NCBI GenBank assembly: GCA_029834535.1
Contig: JAQMWT010000299.1
Coordinates: forward strand, 1-21,392
DNA length: 21,392 bases
Source of the DNA: Chrysophaeum taylorii
Taxonomy: Eukaryota > Sar > Pelagophyceae > Pelagomonadales > Pelagomonadaceae
Direction of reading: 5' to 3'
The notes below the pieces were generated by a model, which did no database searches, was not told the DNA's origin, and worked only from the letters and a program-made list of their open reading frames with translations. Positions 8,965-17,660 of the stretch are shown in pieces; the first letter of the stretch is position 1, and every line of letters starts with the position of its first letter. A program made the translations under genes and the position numbers.

Positions 8965-9010
8965 CTCGTCTACCGAACCTAAAAAGCCGGTCTTTAAAGG
9001 TCGACAAGTG

Positions 9011-9390
9011 CAGGCCAGTTAGTTCACCTAGTCCCAATCTCTAACCCCAGTAAGTTCACCTAATCCTAGTAAGTTTCATATAAGTTCACCTGGTCAGTAA
9101 GTTCACCTAGTCCAAATCTCTAACCCCAGTAAGTTCACCTGGTCCAGTAAGTTTCATATAAGTTCACCTGGTCAGTAAGTTCACCTAGCTCACACCCACT
9201 CCTTTAAGCTCGTCGCTCTCGCCTCCGCCAATCTAAGGCGCTTCGATCCGCACACGCCGCTAACCTTTGAGTTTACTTTAAAACCCCCAGTAAGTTCACC
9301 TGGTCCCAGTAAGTTCACCTGGTCACTCAGATCACCTAGTCCTAATCTCAAACCCCAGTAAGTTCACCTGGCCCAGTAAGTTAACCTATA
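9011..9390. repeat. Minisatellite of copy B
   Basis: Same array as at 5127-5510, with CAGTAAGTTCACCTGG units in the same order and with the same internal non-repeat block. It matches the copy A left arm almost base for base. Confidence 0.85.
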
Positions 9391-9417
9391 GTGCGTGTGT
9401 AGACGCCGGGAGGGGGC

Positions 9418-9973
9418 TTATAGGTATTGCGCAGCACGTGTGGGGTAGGGTGGAGTCGTCGACTCAGAAGAGCATATCCTCCGGGTTGCCGATCGACAGA
9501 GAGCCACGTAGAGCTGGACGTGGCAGAAGACGGGCTTGGGCAAGAGGACGCCGACATTGCGGGGCGTCTGCCTCTGGCTCTTGTTGATCGTTTGGCGTCG
9601 GTGGGGCTTGAGGGATACAGGTTGGAGGAGCCTCGGTGACACGACACGATCGATCATGTATCTGGTACCGTTGCAGTGGCCGTGCGACGGGTCGAGGTTG
9701 CGAAGACTTTAAGCTCGCGATCAAAGTCAGCATGCCGTTGATTGTCAGGGAGTTGAAAACTCGACTGTAAAGAGCGAGGCGTCGGCTTCCGCCCCAACCT
9801 AGTCAGCCGAAAGAACTCCGACGCCTCGTCTTCGGGAAAAAAAGGCCGCGGTCATGCGCGCGTTGTCAGCATCGACAACATCGTTTCGACGGGGCGTGAG
9901 AATGGCGCGCTGAAAGAGCCGCCGCGGGTCGTGGAAATAGTCTGCGAGGTCGCGTAGACGGCTTGGAGGATCA
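9418..9973 (-). pseudogene. PIF1/Helitron helicase C-terminal fragment, copy B
   Basis: The minus strand reads QTINKSQRQTP then VGVLLPKPVFCHVQLYVALC, as in the left arm of copy A, including the same Arg in place of Gly in the motif V region. The sharing of this change places copy B and the copy A left arm in one subfamily, apart from the right-arm type. There is no N-terminal half and no start codon. Confidence 0.68.
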
Positions 9974-10059
9974 ATGCCTGGCTCGCGGGCCTACCTGATC
10001 CTTACCCTAACTCGGGGGACAAACAGGACGTCACCCTTCGTTGCACATACGTCCAGCGG

Positions 10060-10417
10060 TGTGGCGGTAATAACCATTCCCCCCCCCACTTATGTGCCTG
10101 TTACCTGCCTGTTACCTTGAATTTGGCGGTGTCATGCTTGACAGCCACACCTGCTTCTCCAAGGATACTCCTGTACCGAGAACCTGTGTTGCTCTTGCCG
10201 ATCTAGCATATCTTGCTGGATCACCCATTGGAATCTATCGATTCTTGTTGTTTCCTTGAAATTACCCTCAATTAAATGTTCGACAGCATGGCGGGAGCGG
10301 AGTGTGAGCGCTTGGTTGGACGTGTGGTGGAACCACCCGTGGTTCAGGACCGTTGAGCGGTCACGTTGTGACCGACGGTTAGGCGAAGAGGGGCGGGTGA
10401 GCTGAGTTTCCACCACA
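10060..10417 (+). repeat. 5' LTR of unit 1
   Basis: The boundary is set by the TGTGGCGG start shared with 16824 and the CCACCACA end, which is the inverted complement of the start at seven of eight positions. A primer-binding site follows two bases later. The LTR contains two hairpins: GAACCACCCGTGGTTC (10330-10345), and GGTCACGTTGTGACC (10359-10373) nested in ACCGT...ACGGT. Both are kept in the other LTR. Confidence 0.8.
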
Positions 10418-10419
10418 GG

Positions 10420-10437
10420 TGGTCTCAGAAACGGGAA
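10420..10437 (+). promoter_or_regulatory. Probable tRNA primer-binding site
   Basis: TGGTCTCAGAAACGGGAA lies two bases after the LTR, the normal place, and begins with the TGG that pairs with a tRNA CCA end. It resembles the plant initiator-Met site TGGTATCAGAGC but with mismatches, so the primer tRNA is not identified. The same sequence follows the second LTR at 17184. Confidence 0.55.
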
Positions 10438-10910
10438 CTGATAGTTTCCGGGGTTGTTGTTACGCGAATCCCGGACTGTCAGTCTCCCGCGCCCGGCGGC
10501 GAATCGGTGTTCAGGCTTTGAGCGAGTGTAGAGCCGACGTGTTTGTGGGTGCGGTTCCGGCGAATCGAGGGTGTCACTCCGATACGCGAAGCGGAACAAG
10601 CGTTCGGCGTGTTCGAACGTGAGCGGACGTTGTCGTGAGTCTCGAAAAAAAAAACAATCGCCTGGGGAGCGGGGAGTAAGCCATCGCTCCCAGAACGGCA
10701 GACCGGGGAGGACAACCATATCCTCAAAACAACCGAGAAAAAAAAAAAAGAGTTCGCCTGGGGGAAACAGCCATCTCCCAGAACAGGTAGTTCGGGGAGG
10801 ACGACCATATCCTCTAGCCAACCGGCTCAAGCGCGCAGTCAAGCAGTAGCCGGCAAATTGCTGCTTTGACGACAAAAAAAAAAAAAAAAAAAAAAAAAAA
10901 ACAAAATTAG
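10438..10910 (+). other. Retrotransposon leader with duplicated stem-loop block and A-tracts
   Basis: This is a non-coding leader between the primer-binding site and gag. Two imperfect tandem blocks (about 10644-10735 and 10738-10825) each consist of an A-tract, a CGCCTGGGG...CTCCCAGAAC hairpin, CGGGGAGGAC and CCATATCCTC. A third, pure run of 28 A (10874-10901) ends nine bases before the gag ATG. The corresponding run in unit 2 has 15 A. The blocks are candidates for RNA packaging, dimerisation or internal initiation, by analogy only. Confidence 0.6.
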
Positions 10911-11410
10911 ATGACGGCTCCGTGGTTTCGGGACGCCCAGGCACGCCTGCGGCGAGTCATCACCCCAGTGATGGAGTCATCCCTCCGAAGACGGCTAGAT
11001 GTCGGGACGGGTGGCGAACGAGTGGAGATACCAGTGGAGAGTGCGGCGGATACGGCTGTCCGGCCAGAAGTGCGCACTCCAGAAAGTGAAGAAGTGGGGA
11101 CCATGACAGCCCCAGAACCTATGCCTGCAACGGTAGTCTGGGGCGAGCCAACGCCTATGCCCGTGCACGTACGAGAAGACGAGACGATCCGTACGGAACG
11201 ACTACGGTCCGACCCAGAAACTCCAGCTGCAATCCGGGAGCCGGTGACTCGAGCACCGCCGGCCCCACCTTACTCTGCGATTGCTGGAGAATAAAAGATA
11301 GAGGGGGATCCCGCGCTTATGCGCACCCTCCTCGAAAAAGTTGAAGAATATCGCTCTAAGATCCACTATCTCGAAGGGACGATGGAATACGAGCGATAAG
11401 AGTCTCGGAT
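10911..11410 (+). pseudogene. gag: gag remnant of unit 1
   Basis: The ATG at 10911 opens a Pro/Glu/Thr-rich, probably disordered amino-terminal region (MTAPWFRDAQARLRRVITPV). The frame is stopped by TAA at 11292-11294, where unit 2 has GAA, and continues in the same frame as a charged helix (LLEKVEEYRSKIHYLEGTME) to a second TAA at 11397-11399, again GAA in the second unit. About 870 bp present in unit 2 (19460-20326) are missing after position 11404, so most of the capsid-like part is gone. The same frame then runs into the methyltransferase, so gag and pol were one frame. Confidence 0.65.
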
Positions 11411-11411
11411 C

Positions 11412-11960
11412 TTGGCCCCGGACCAAACGCTAGACCAGACGTTCCAACTTGCCTTGCAATTGGACGCGATGCCAGAGGTGGGGACGTCCAGCGACAAGCA
11501 TGAAGATCCAAAAAAGACCAAAGTCCCAAAAGACAAGCCCCACCGTACGCGTAAGGAATGCCATCCTTATGTGCTGGAGCTTGTCTGTGACGCGCCACTG
11601 ATGAGAGGTCAGGCCTACCGCCCTTATCGCTCGCTCTACCCTGATTTGCGTGTGATACCAAACTCTTTGTCGTCATATTGCTTCCACGAGCCGAACGAAG
11701 TTTACGTGGCTGTGGAGCATGTTGGCACAGGACCTATTGGACTCGACCCTGAGGTACCCATGATCGAGGGAGAGATCATACCACATAAAGGTTGCGTCAA
11801 AGTACAGCTGGAAGCCGCTGAAGAGGATACAAGAGTCTGTTTTGCGACTGCTTCAGCTGACGAAGACGAGACGGAAGTCGAGGAGGAGGTCTTAGCTGTG
11901 AGACCCCCTCCTGAACCTCCTCCAGAAGAAGGAACAAAAAAAATGTCGAAGGAAGAAGCC
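11412..11960 (+). pseudogene. Protease-like segment without the D-S/T-G motif
   Basis: This is in frame with gag and the methyltransferase. It has no ATG of its own at the frame opening; the first is at 11469. The stretch PYRSLYPDLRVIPNSLSSYC followed by VYVAVEHVGTG and GEIIPHKGCVKVQLE has the spacing and strand pattern of a retropepsin. The expected active-site Asp-Thr/Ser-Gly before VIP is not present. The same change is seen in unit 2 near 20540. An acidic and proline-rich linker (ADEDETEVEEEVLAVRPPPE) leads into the methyltransferase. The protease reading is tentative; the segment could simply be the end of Gag. Confidence 0.35.
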
Positions 11961-11989
11961 ACGACTCAGGAGCTGATTGATAGGCGTGC

Positions 11990-12870
11990 TTCTTTGGTTT
12001 GGATTCCAATCACCTATATCAGCGTCGTCGTTTATTTCGCCGGCGCTGGTGGATCGAGTTTGGGGATCCAACGATGCAATGAGATCTATGGAACCTCTTT
12101 TCGCATTGTGTTGGCTTTGGACTCATGTCCACAAGCGCGAGCTGTTTTCCAGCTCAACTTTCCTAAGATCCCGTACGTGCTTCATGACCTGGGGAAATCT
12201 CATCGTCGTACGTACGATGTGGTCTTGTCATACCTACATAAGGATCATTGGAGACATTCGTACTTCCACGCCAGTCCTCCTTGTATTTATGGCTCGACCG
12301 CGAACCTGCACTACAGGGACGCGCGCAAGGGTGCTGCCATCACTTCGTGGGTTCTGCGTCATTTCCGCAATGCACCTCACGTGATTGGACGATGGACGTT
12401 AGAGCAGGAGCCATCCGTGATTCCTTTATCCATCACAAGTTCTACATTCCGCGTGTGGTTGACTTTTACAGTATCACCCCGGAATTGCTGTGTTCGCGCA
12501 CGCGCCTACTTGGCAGCAATGTGCGCTTGTCATTGCCACTACTGACGCGAGTGCCACCCAATTTGCAGGACCGTTTCGGGCCAGCGTTGGGCTTTCCGAG
12601 TGGTCACCCTCTGATTGTGGTGAACAGTTTTTCATCTACGCGACCAGCCATCGGCCCCACTTTCACGGTGACGCGCAATAAGTTGCAGATGGGCCCTCAC
12701 TTTTCCAATGTGCGACCACTGTCCGTGGAAATGCATCAGGAGATCATGACCGTCCCCACGACGTGGAAATGGGGTAGCATTTCGCAATCAGCGGCTATGA
12801 AGATGCTGGGGAGCATGGTACCTCCTGCGACTATGATGCGCATCGCACTCGCAGTGCATAATTCATTTGA
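11990..12870 (+). pseudogene. C5 DNA cytosine methyltransferase domain within the retrotransposon polyprotein
   Basis: This domain would transfer a methyl group from S-adenosylmethionine to cytosine C5 in DNA. Motif I is VVYFAGAGGSSLGI (12026-12069), which binds the cofactor. Motif II is ALDSCPQARAVFQLNFP. Motif IV is HASPPC with the catalytic Cys at 12282-12284. Motif VI is TLEQEP at 12396-12413, with its Glu. After a one-base frame change between 12413 and 12425 the domain continues as SRTRLLGS (motif VIII-like, about 12494), RPLSVEMHQEI (motif IX, about 12712) and KMLGSMVPPATM (motif X, about 12805). All landmarks are in canonical order over about 285 residues, so the fold is complete apart from the frame change. 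It lies between Gag and reverse transcriptase. Related captures are published for dinoflagellate and charophyte retrotransposons. Whether this one is of the same origin needs a tree. Confidence 0.85.
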
Positions 12871-15688
12871 TCCCGTGATTCGCAATCAGGGTCAACTACG
12901 GAATATCACTACCGCGACGATGGCCAATCCCGATTACCGTCTTCTACGGTTTTCGTTTTTTGCTATCGACTCGCGTATTCCCACGCTCGACCCTGACACC
13001 CGATGTGTGTCATGGATCCATCAAGACGACTTCTACTCCAGCCAAACTTCAAACGTCACCGCTGTTCCCACCGCCACCCCACCACCACCGTTCGTTCTAT
13101 CGCCTGGGACGGCTCAATCTTTTTCAGGGGGCACCGTCGCCACTGCTGTGATGCAGAGCAACCAAGTCTCTACGACCGCTGAAGAGGACGGCACATTGAA
13201 GGAGCGACCAGCGTATTTCAAGACGTACGCAGTTCCGTGGGCGGACGCGCCTAACGACGAACATGGTTATCCTGTACCAGTGGTGCCTCCTCATTTAGCT
13301 GATCAAGAGAGCATGCAAGTCATCCCTCCGACCGTCGCGCAGGTCGAAGAGGTGATGGCTGCGCTGGGCATTACAGACCATCCCGCTTTAAATGAGGATG
13401 AAAAACGGATGATGCGACATTTGCTTTCCTACTCGTGGGCATTTTTTGATGACGTGATGAGACCCGTTGATTCGCCTGAGGTCACCCTCCGGTTCAAAGA
13501 GGACAATCCGAACCCGATTAAGTTGTCGCCGTATCGGTTGTCAAAGGAGAAGATCGAGTGCTTGAGACTTCAAATCGAGGAATGGAGTCGAGACGGAGTT
13601 ATCCGTCCCGCACACTCTCCTTGGGGTTTTCCTATCCTGATGCTGCCTAAGAAAGGGGCTGAGCCAGGCACTTCCAACGCTTACAGAGCGGCTGTCGACC
13701 TGCGGCGCCTCAACAAATTGCTCAAGGATGACAGTTGGCCGAGCGTGAGCATGACTGACGCGTTGATGTTTCTCACCGACAAGTTTCGTCGTTCTAGCAT
13801 GGACATCCGATGGGGTTACCACAATTTGCGATTGTCAGCGGAAGCGCAGGATGTAGTGACCTTCACTAGTCCTTTGGGAGCATTCAGTTATATGCGTTTA
13901 CCTTTGGGAGTCAAGCCTGCTGGCAGCCTGTTCTGCAAGCAACTCAACACCGATCTGTCGAAGTGGTTGTACCGTGACCTAGTGGCTTATATCGACGACA
14001 TTTTGGCTGGGCATGCAGACACTAAGAGTCATTTGCAATGCCTTGTTCAAGTCATTCCCCACTTGGCGTCGAGAGGGTATAGCGGCAAGGTTAAGAAGAT
14101 CCACTTCATGAAGGAGGTCATTGAATTCTTGGGGCATTTGTCTACCCCGAATGGACTTCTCCCGTCACCAAGATCGACGGAGGCCATCCGGCATATGCCA
14201 ATCCCTGGTACTTTGTCAGATGCTGATCCCAAAAAGCAAGTCCGCTCCTTCCTTGGGATGGGGAGTTTTTGTCGTCGTTATGTGCGCAATTTCGCGCGAG
14301 TCGCGGAGCCGTTAAGACAGTTGACTTTGCCAGATGTTAAGTTCGAGTGGACGAAAGAGTGTCAAGAGGCCTGGGATGCCATCATCGAAGCTATTGTTAC
14401 TAAGGGCATTTACCATCCGGACTACTCATTGCCGTTCTACATTCGGACAGATGCATCTGCGCATGGATTAGGCGCTTACTTGTTTCAGAAAGTGCCAGTC
14501 GTTGGTGACGATGGAAAAGAACGGGTGGAGGAGAGAGTTATCGAGTACTGGAGTCGAACTGTGCCTAAGTCGATGAGGAAGTATGATCCTCGGCGCTTGG
14601 AACTCCTCGCAGTACTCTCTGCTCTCGAAAATTTCCGATTTTATATCGAAGGTCATCAGACAAAGTTAGAGACGGATCATCGTAACTTAACGTTTCTGCG
14701 GGATTCGAATCATACGTCTGGACAGTTAGCACGATGGGCTAGGCGGCTTGCTGCGTTCGACCGGGAGCTCGGATACAAACCTGGAAGCTCCCCGGGCATG
14801 CGCATCCCTGATTGCCTGTCGCGCAATCCAATCGACAAGTTAATCGAGCAGGACGAAGACGGAGAACCGATCAATGAAGCGTATCTGATCTTCCAGGAGA
14901 TCCCCACCGATGTTCCGGGCACAGCGTGCTTCACCTTCTCATCAGTGACGATGTCTCTGTTGTTAGACAGGGAGTATACTGCAGCTCTAGCAGCAGTTAG
15001 TACGCGTCGGAGCGCGCCGCCGCCTCAATTTGCGTACGAAGCCGATCCGGTAGACCCCGTTGAACGGCTCCCTTTTGCTGATCAAGCTGAGGATGAGATC
15101 ACTCTCGAGGAGATAGCTAAAGAACAGATTGAAGACAAGACTTGCACGCAGATCCGTCAGAGCCTCGATTCGGAGCAGAAGGATCCACGCGATAAGCCAC
15201 CCCTGCCGTACGAGATCGAAGACAACGTCTTGTACAAGGTTGACGAGTCAGAATCTCGACGTCTGATTGTGGTCCCACAGTCGATGCAGGAGCGTGTGAT
15301 CACCATGCACCATCGAGGGCTGTTCGGAGGCCATGTGGGACGAGATTCGACAGCGAGCCAGATTTTGGAGCGATACTGGTGGCCCAACGTCATATCGTCG
15401 GTCACCGACTTCATCAAGGCCTGCATCATCTGTCAGAAAGTTCGATCCACTGTGCCGAAGCGCTATGGCCTCCTTTGCCAACCGAATCGCATTTGTGATT
15501 GCTATGTCCTAGGAATGGATCTCTTTGGACCACTGAGAGGAGCCGACTTGCACACGTATATCCTCGCGATGTACGATGCTGCGTCGCATTTTCTCAAGCT
15601 GGCGTTGATAAATACCAAGCATGACTACGCGATCTTGAATGCATTTGTTGACAAGATTGTCCTCGAGGATGTCTCCCGCGGTGTATAG
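12871..15688 (+). pseudogene. pol: Pol: reverse transcriptase, RNase H and N-terminal part of integrase
   Basis: This is open in one frame from the methyltransferase end to TAG at 15686-15688. A Pro/Thr-rich linker (13058-13150) precedes the reverse transcriptase (about 13350-14160): LEEWSRDGVIRPA-type entry, the first Asp in SSMDIRWGYHNLRL, LPLGVKPAGSLF, and the catalytic YIDDIL at 13988-14005. RNase H follows, with RTDASAHGLGAYLFQK near 14444, the Glu in RLELLAVLSALENF and the Asp in LETDHRNLTFL. The integrase zinc-binding domain is HHRGLFGGH...CIICQK (about 15305-15440). The integrase core opens with its first Asp in MDLFGPL near 15517. The frame is lost ten bases before the second catalytic Asp. 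It has no start codon of its own and would be made as part of the Gag-Pol polyprotein. Confidence 0.88.
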
Positions 15689-16788
15689 TTACGGATAATG
15701 GTAGTGAGTTCGCGAACAAGTTGTTCCGGACGTTCGTTCGTCAATTCAACGTTCGATACCGCACGACCATTCCTTATCACCCACAGAGTAATCATACTGA
15801 GCGAGTCAATCGGTTCATCAAGGCCTTCCTCCGGGCCGCGATGGATGAGCAGCGCCAAACGGACTGGTCTATTTTTGTCCAGTACGTGGCTTTCATGTAC
15901 AACCGGATGTATATCCCCGGAACGAAGATCTCGCCGTTTATGATGCGTACCGGCAAGCAACCCCTGTTACCGCCTGATTACAACATCTTGGGCGAACAGC
16001 GTGGTCTGCCTCAATCGCGTCAACAGATCCTGACGGACTTTAAGCACAAGTTTGAATTTTACAGTCAACTCGTCGCTCGGGCACATCAAAAGGCCCAGGA
16101 GATTCAGAAGATCAACTACGACGCCCATCAGATCGACATCCAGTTCTCTCCTGGCGATTATGTCTTGCGTTTTGTGCCTAAGACGCGTCACAAGTTGCGG
16201 CCTATTTGGCGTGGCCCATATATTGTTACCAAGAAGAAGTCTCCAGTCGTTTACGAAATTAAAGACGTGCACGACGACAATGCCGAACCCGTTGTGGTAT
16301 CCGTGCAGCAGATTGTGCCTTTGAAAGTGCCGATAATCGACACCTCTTCGGCCCCCCTGCACACGCCTTCAGACCGCGACCGCTTTAAGCACGGCAAATT
16401 TGTCATTTTTCGGGTCAAAGCACGAGGTAATGCGTGGAAGAAACGTATCTATGTTGCCGAGGTCTATGAAGACTATGATCACGACAATGATACTGTGGCA
16501 TTACACTATTATACTGATCTAGGTTCACGCGATGACCCCCGTGTTTTCGACCCTACCAAGCCTCTAACTGAGCGACAGCTCAGACCAGAATACAAAGATC
16601 GTGACGGATGCAGTTTCACTCGTTTTCGAGCGAACATGGATGGCTGTGAGCCTTGTGTCAACGATTTCCACCCTGACGAGATCGATACCCTTGTCACTAA
16701 CTTCAGCCTCCACAGCAACAAAGTCCCTACGGACATCGCTGAACGCGCTTATCGTCTCATTCGTGAGCGCGACCTTCGTCACCCTTGA
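15685..16788 (+). pseudogene. pol: Integrase core, GPY/F module and C-terminal extension (frame-shifted continuation of pol)
   Basis: The integrase continues in the frame one base back, from IVTDNGSEF (second catalytic Asp at 15694-15696) through PYHPQSNHTERVNRF (Glu at 15799-15801). This gives 34 residues between them, one fewer than the common 35. The GPY/F module is LRPIWRGPYIVTKKK (about 16195-16240). A further 135 residues follow, beginning FKHGKFVIFRVKARG and YVAEVYEDYDHDNDTVALHY. They have the look of a Tudor/chromo-like barrel and then an unrecognised helical end. The stop is TGA at 16786-16788. The break at 15685 fits a single lost base. No slippery heptamer is seen, so programmed frameshifting is unlikely. 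Confidence 0.82.
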
Positions 16789-16809
16789 AGTCGAGGACGA
16801 CTTCACCTT

Positions 16810-16819
16810 AAGTAGGGGG
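16810..16819 (+). promoter_or_regulatory. Polypurine tract candidate
   Basis: AAGTAGGGGG lies four bases before the 3' LTR, the usual place for the primer of plus-strand synthesis. The intervening CTCC is unusual, so the assignment is tentative. Confidence 0.4.
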
Positions 16820-16823
16820 CTCC

Positions 16824-17181
16824 TGTGGCGGTAATAACCATTTCCCCCCCCACTTATGTGCCTGTTACCTGCCTGTTACCTTGAATTTGGCGGTGTCATG
16901 CTTGACACCCACACCTGCTTCTCCAAGGATACTCCTGTACCGAGAACCTGTGTTGCTCTTGCCGATCTAGCATATCTTGCTGGATCACCCATTGGAATCT
17001 ATCGATTCTTGTTGTTTCCTTGAAATTACCCTCTTTTGAATGTTCGACAGCATGGCGTGAGCGGAGTGTGAGCGCTTGGTTGGACGTGTGGTGGAACCAC
17101 CCGTGGTTCAGGACCGTTGAGCGGTCACGTTGTGACCGACGGTTAGGCGAAGAGGGGCGGGTGAGCTGAGTTTCCACCACA
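16824..17181 (+). repeat. Shared LTR (3' LTR of unit 1, 5' LTR of unit 2)
   Basis: This 358-bp repeat matches 10060-10417, from TGTGGCGG to CCACCACA, with about seven differences. It is followed by a primer-binding site and leader rather than by host sequence, so it serves both units. Confidence 0.82.
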
Positions 17182-17660
17182 GGTGGTCTCAGAAACGGGA
17201 ACTGATAGTTTCCGGGGTTGTTACGCGAATCCCGGACTGTCAGTCTCCCGCGCCCGGCGGCGAATCGGTGTTCAGGCTTTGAGCGAGTGCAGAGCCGACG
17301 TGTTTGTGGGTGCGGTTCCGGCGAATCGAGGGTGTCACTCCGATACGCGAAGCGGAACAAGCGTTCGGCGTGTTCGAACGTGAGCGGACGTTGTCGTGAG
17401 TCTCGAAAAAAAAAACAATCGCCTGGGGAGCTGGGAGTAAGCCATCGCTCCCAGAACGGCAGACCGGGGAGGACAACCATATCCTCAAGACAACCCCACC
17501 CAAAAAAAAAAAGAGTTCGCCTGGGGGAGACAGCCATCTCCCAGAACAGGTAGGCCGGGGAGGACGACCATATCCTCTAGTCAACCGGCTCAAGCGCGCA
17601 GTCAAGCAGTAGCCGGCAAATTGCTGCTTTGACGACAAAAAAAAAAAAAAACAAAATTAG
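17182..17660 (+). other. Primer-binding site and leader of unit 2
   Basis: This is the same leader as 10418-10910: primer-binding site from 17184, the two hairpin blocks with A-tracts, and a run of 15 A (17637-17651) nine bases before the gag ATG. A few small differences are present, such as a missing GTT in the GTTGTTGTT run and CCCCACCC replacing CGAG before the second A-tract. Confidence 0.7.

Larger units (their letters stand above)
8993..10059. mobile_element. Palindromic Helitron-like element, copy B (left arm only)
   Basis: This is a close copy of the left arm and first part of the centre of copy A (5110-6187), in the same orientation. It starts with TTTAAAGGTCGACAAGTGC and ends abruptly at CAGCGG/TGTGG, where the LTR retrotransposon begins. 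The right arm is not adjacent and would lie beyond the retrotransposon, outside the window if it exists. Differences from copy A are a few single bases, so both copies are recent. Confidence 0.75.
10060..17181 (+). mobile_element. Ty3/gypsy LTR retrotransposon carrying a DNA cytosine methyltransferase (unit 1)
   Basis: The unit contains, in order: 5' LTR, primer-binding site, leader, gag remnant, protease-like remnant, C5 cytosine methyltransferase, reverse transcriptase, RNase H, integrase with HHCC and GPY/F, a C-terminal extension, polypurine tract and 3' LTR. RT followed by RNase H and then integrase is the Ty3/gypsy order, and the GPY/F module is typical of that group. The LTRs differ at about seven of 358 positions, so insertion is fairly recent. 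It interrupts copy B at 10059/10060. The 3' LTR continues into a second internal region, so no target-site duplication can be read. Two stops and two frameshifts make this copy non-autonomous as written. Confidence 0.9.

Noticed and set aside
10132..10944. Long minus-strand open frame across the 5' LTR and leader (and its twin at 16896-17537)
   Set aside because: It is non-coding LTR and leader read backwards; its phenylalanine runs come from the A-tracts, and the frame is not kept between the two copies.
10060..11350. Reading the whole 1.29-kb repeat shared with 16824-18098 as the LTR
   Set aside because: It would place the primer-binding site and gag start inside the LTR. The TG...CA inverted ends and the following primer-binding site define a 358-bp LTR, and the extra similarity comes from the tandem second unit.
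15680..15700. Programmed ribosomal frameshift in the integrase
   Set aside because: No slippery heptamer or following structure is evident, the site lies between two catalytic residues, and a single lost base explains it.
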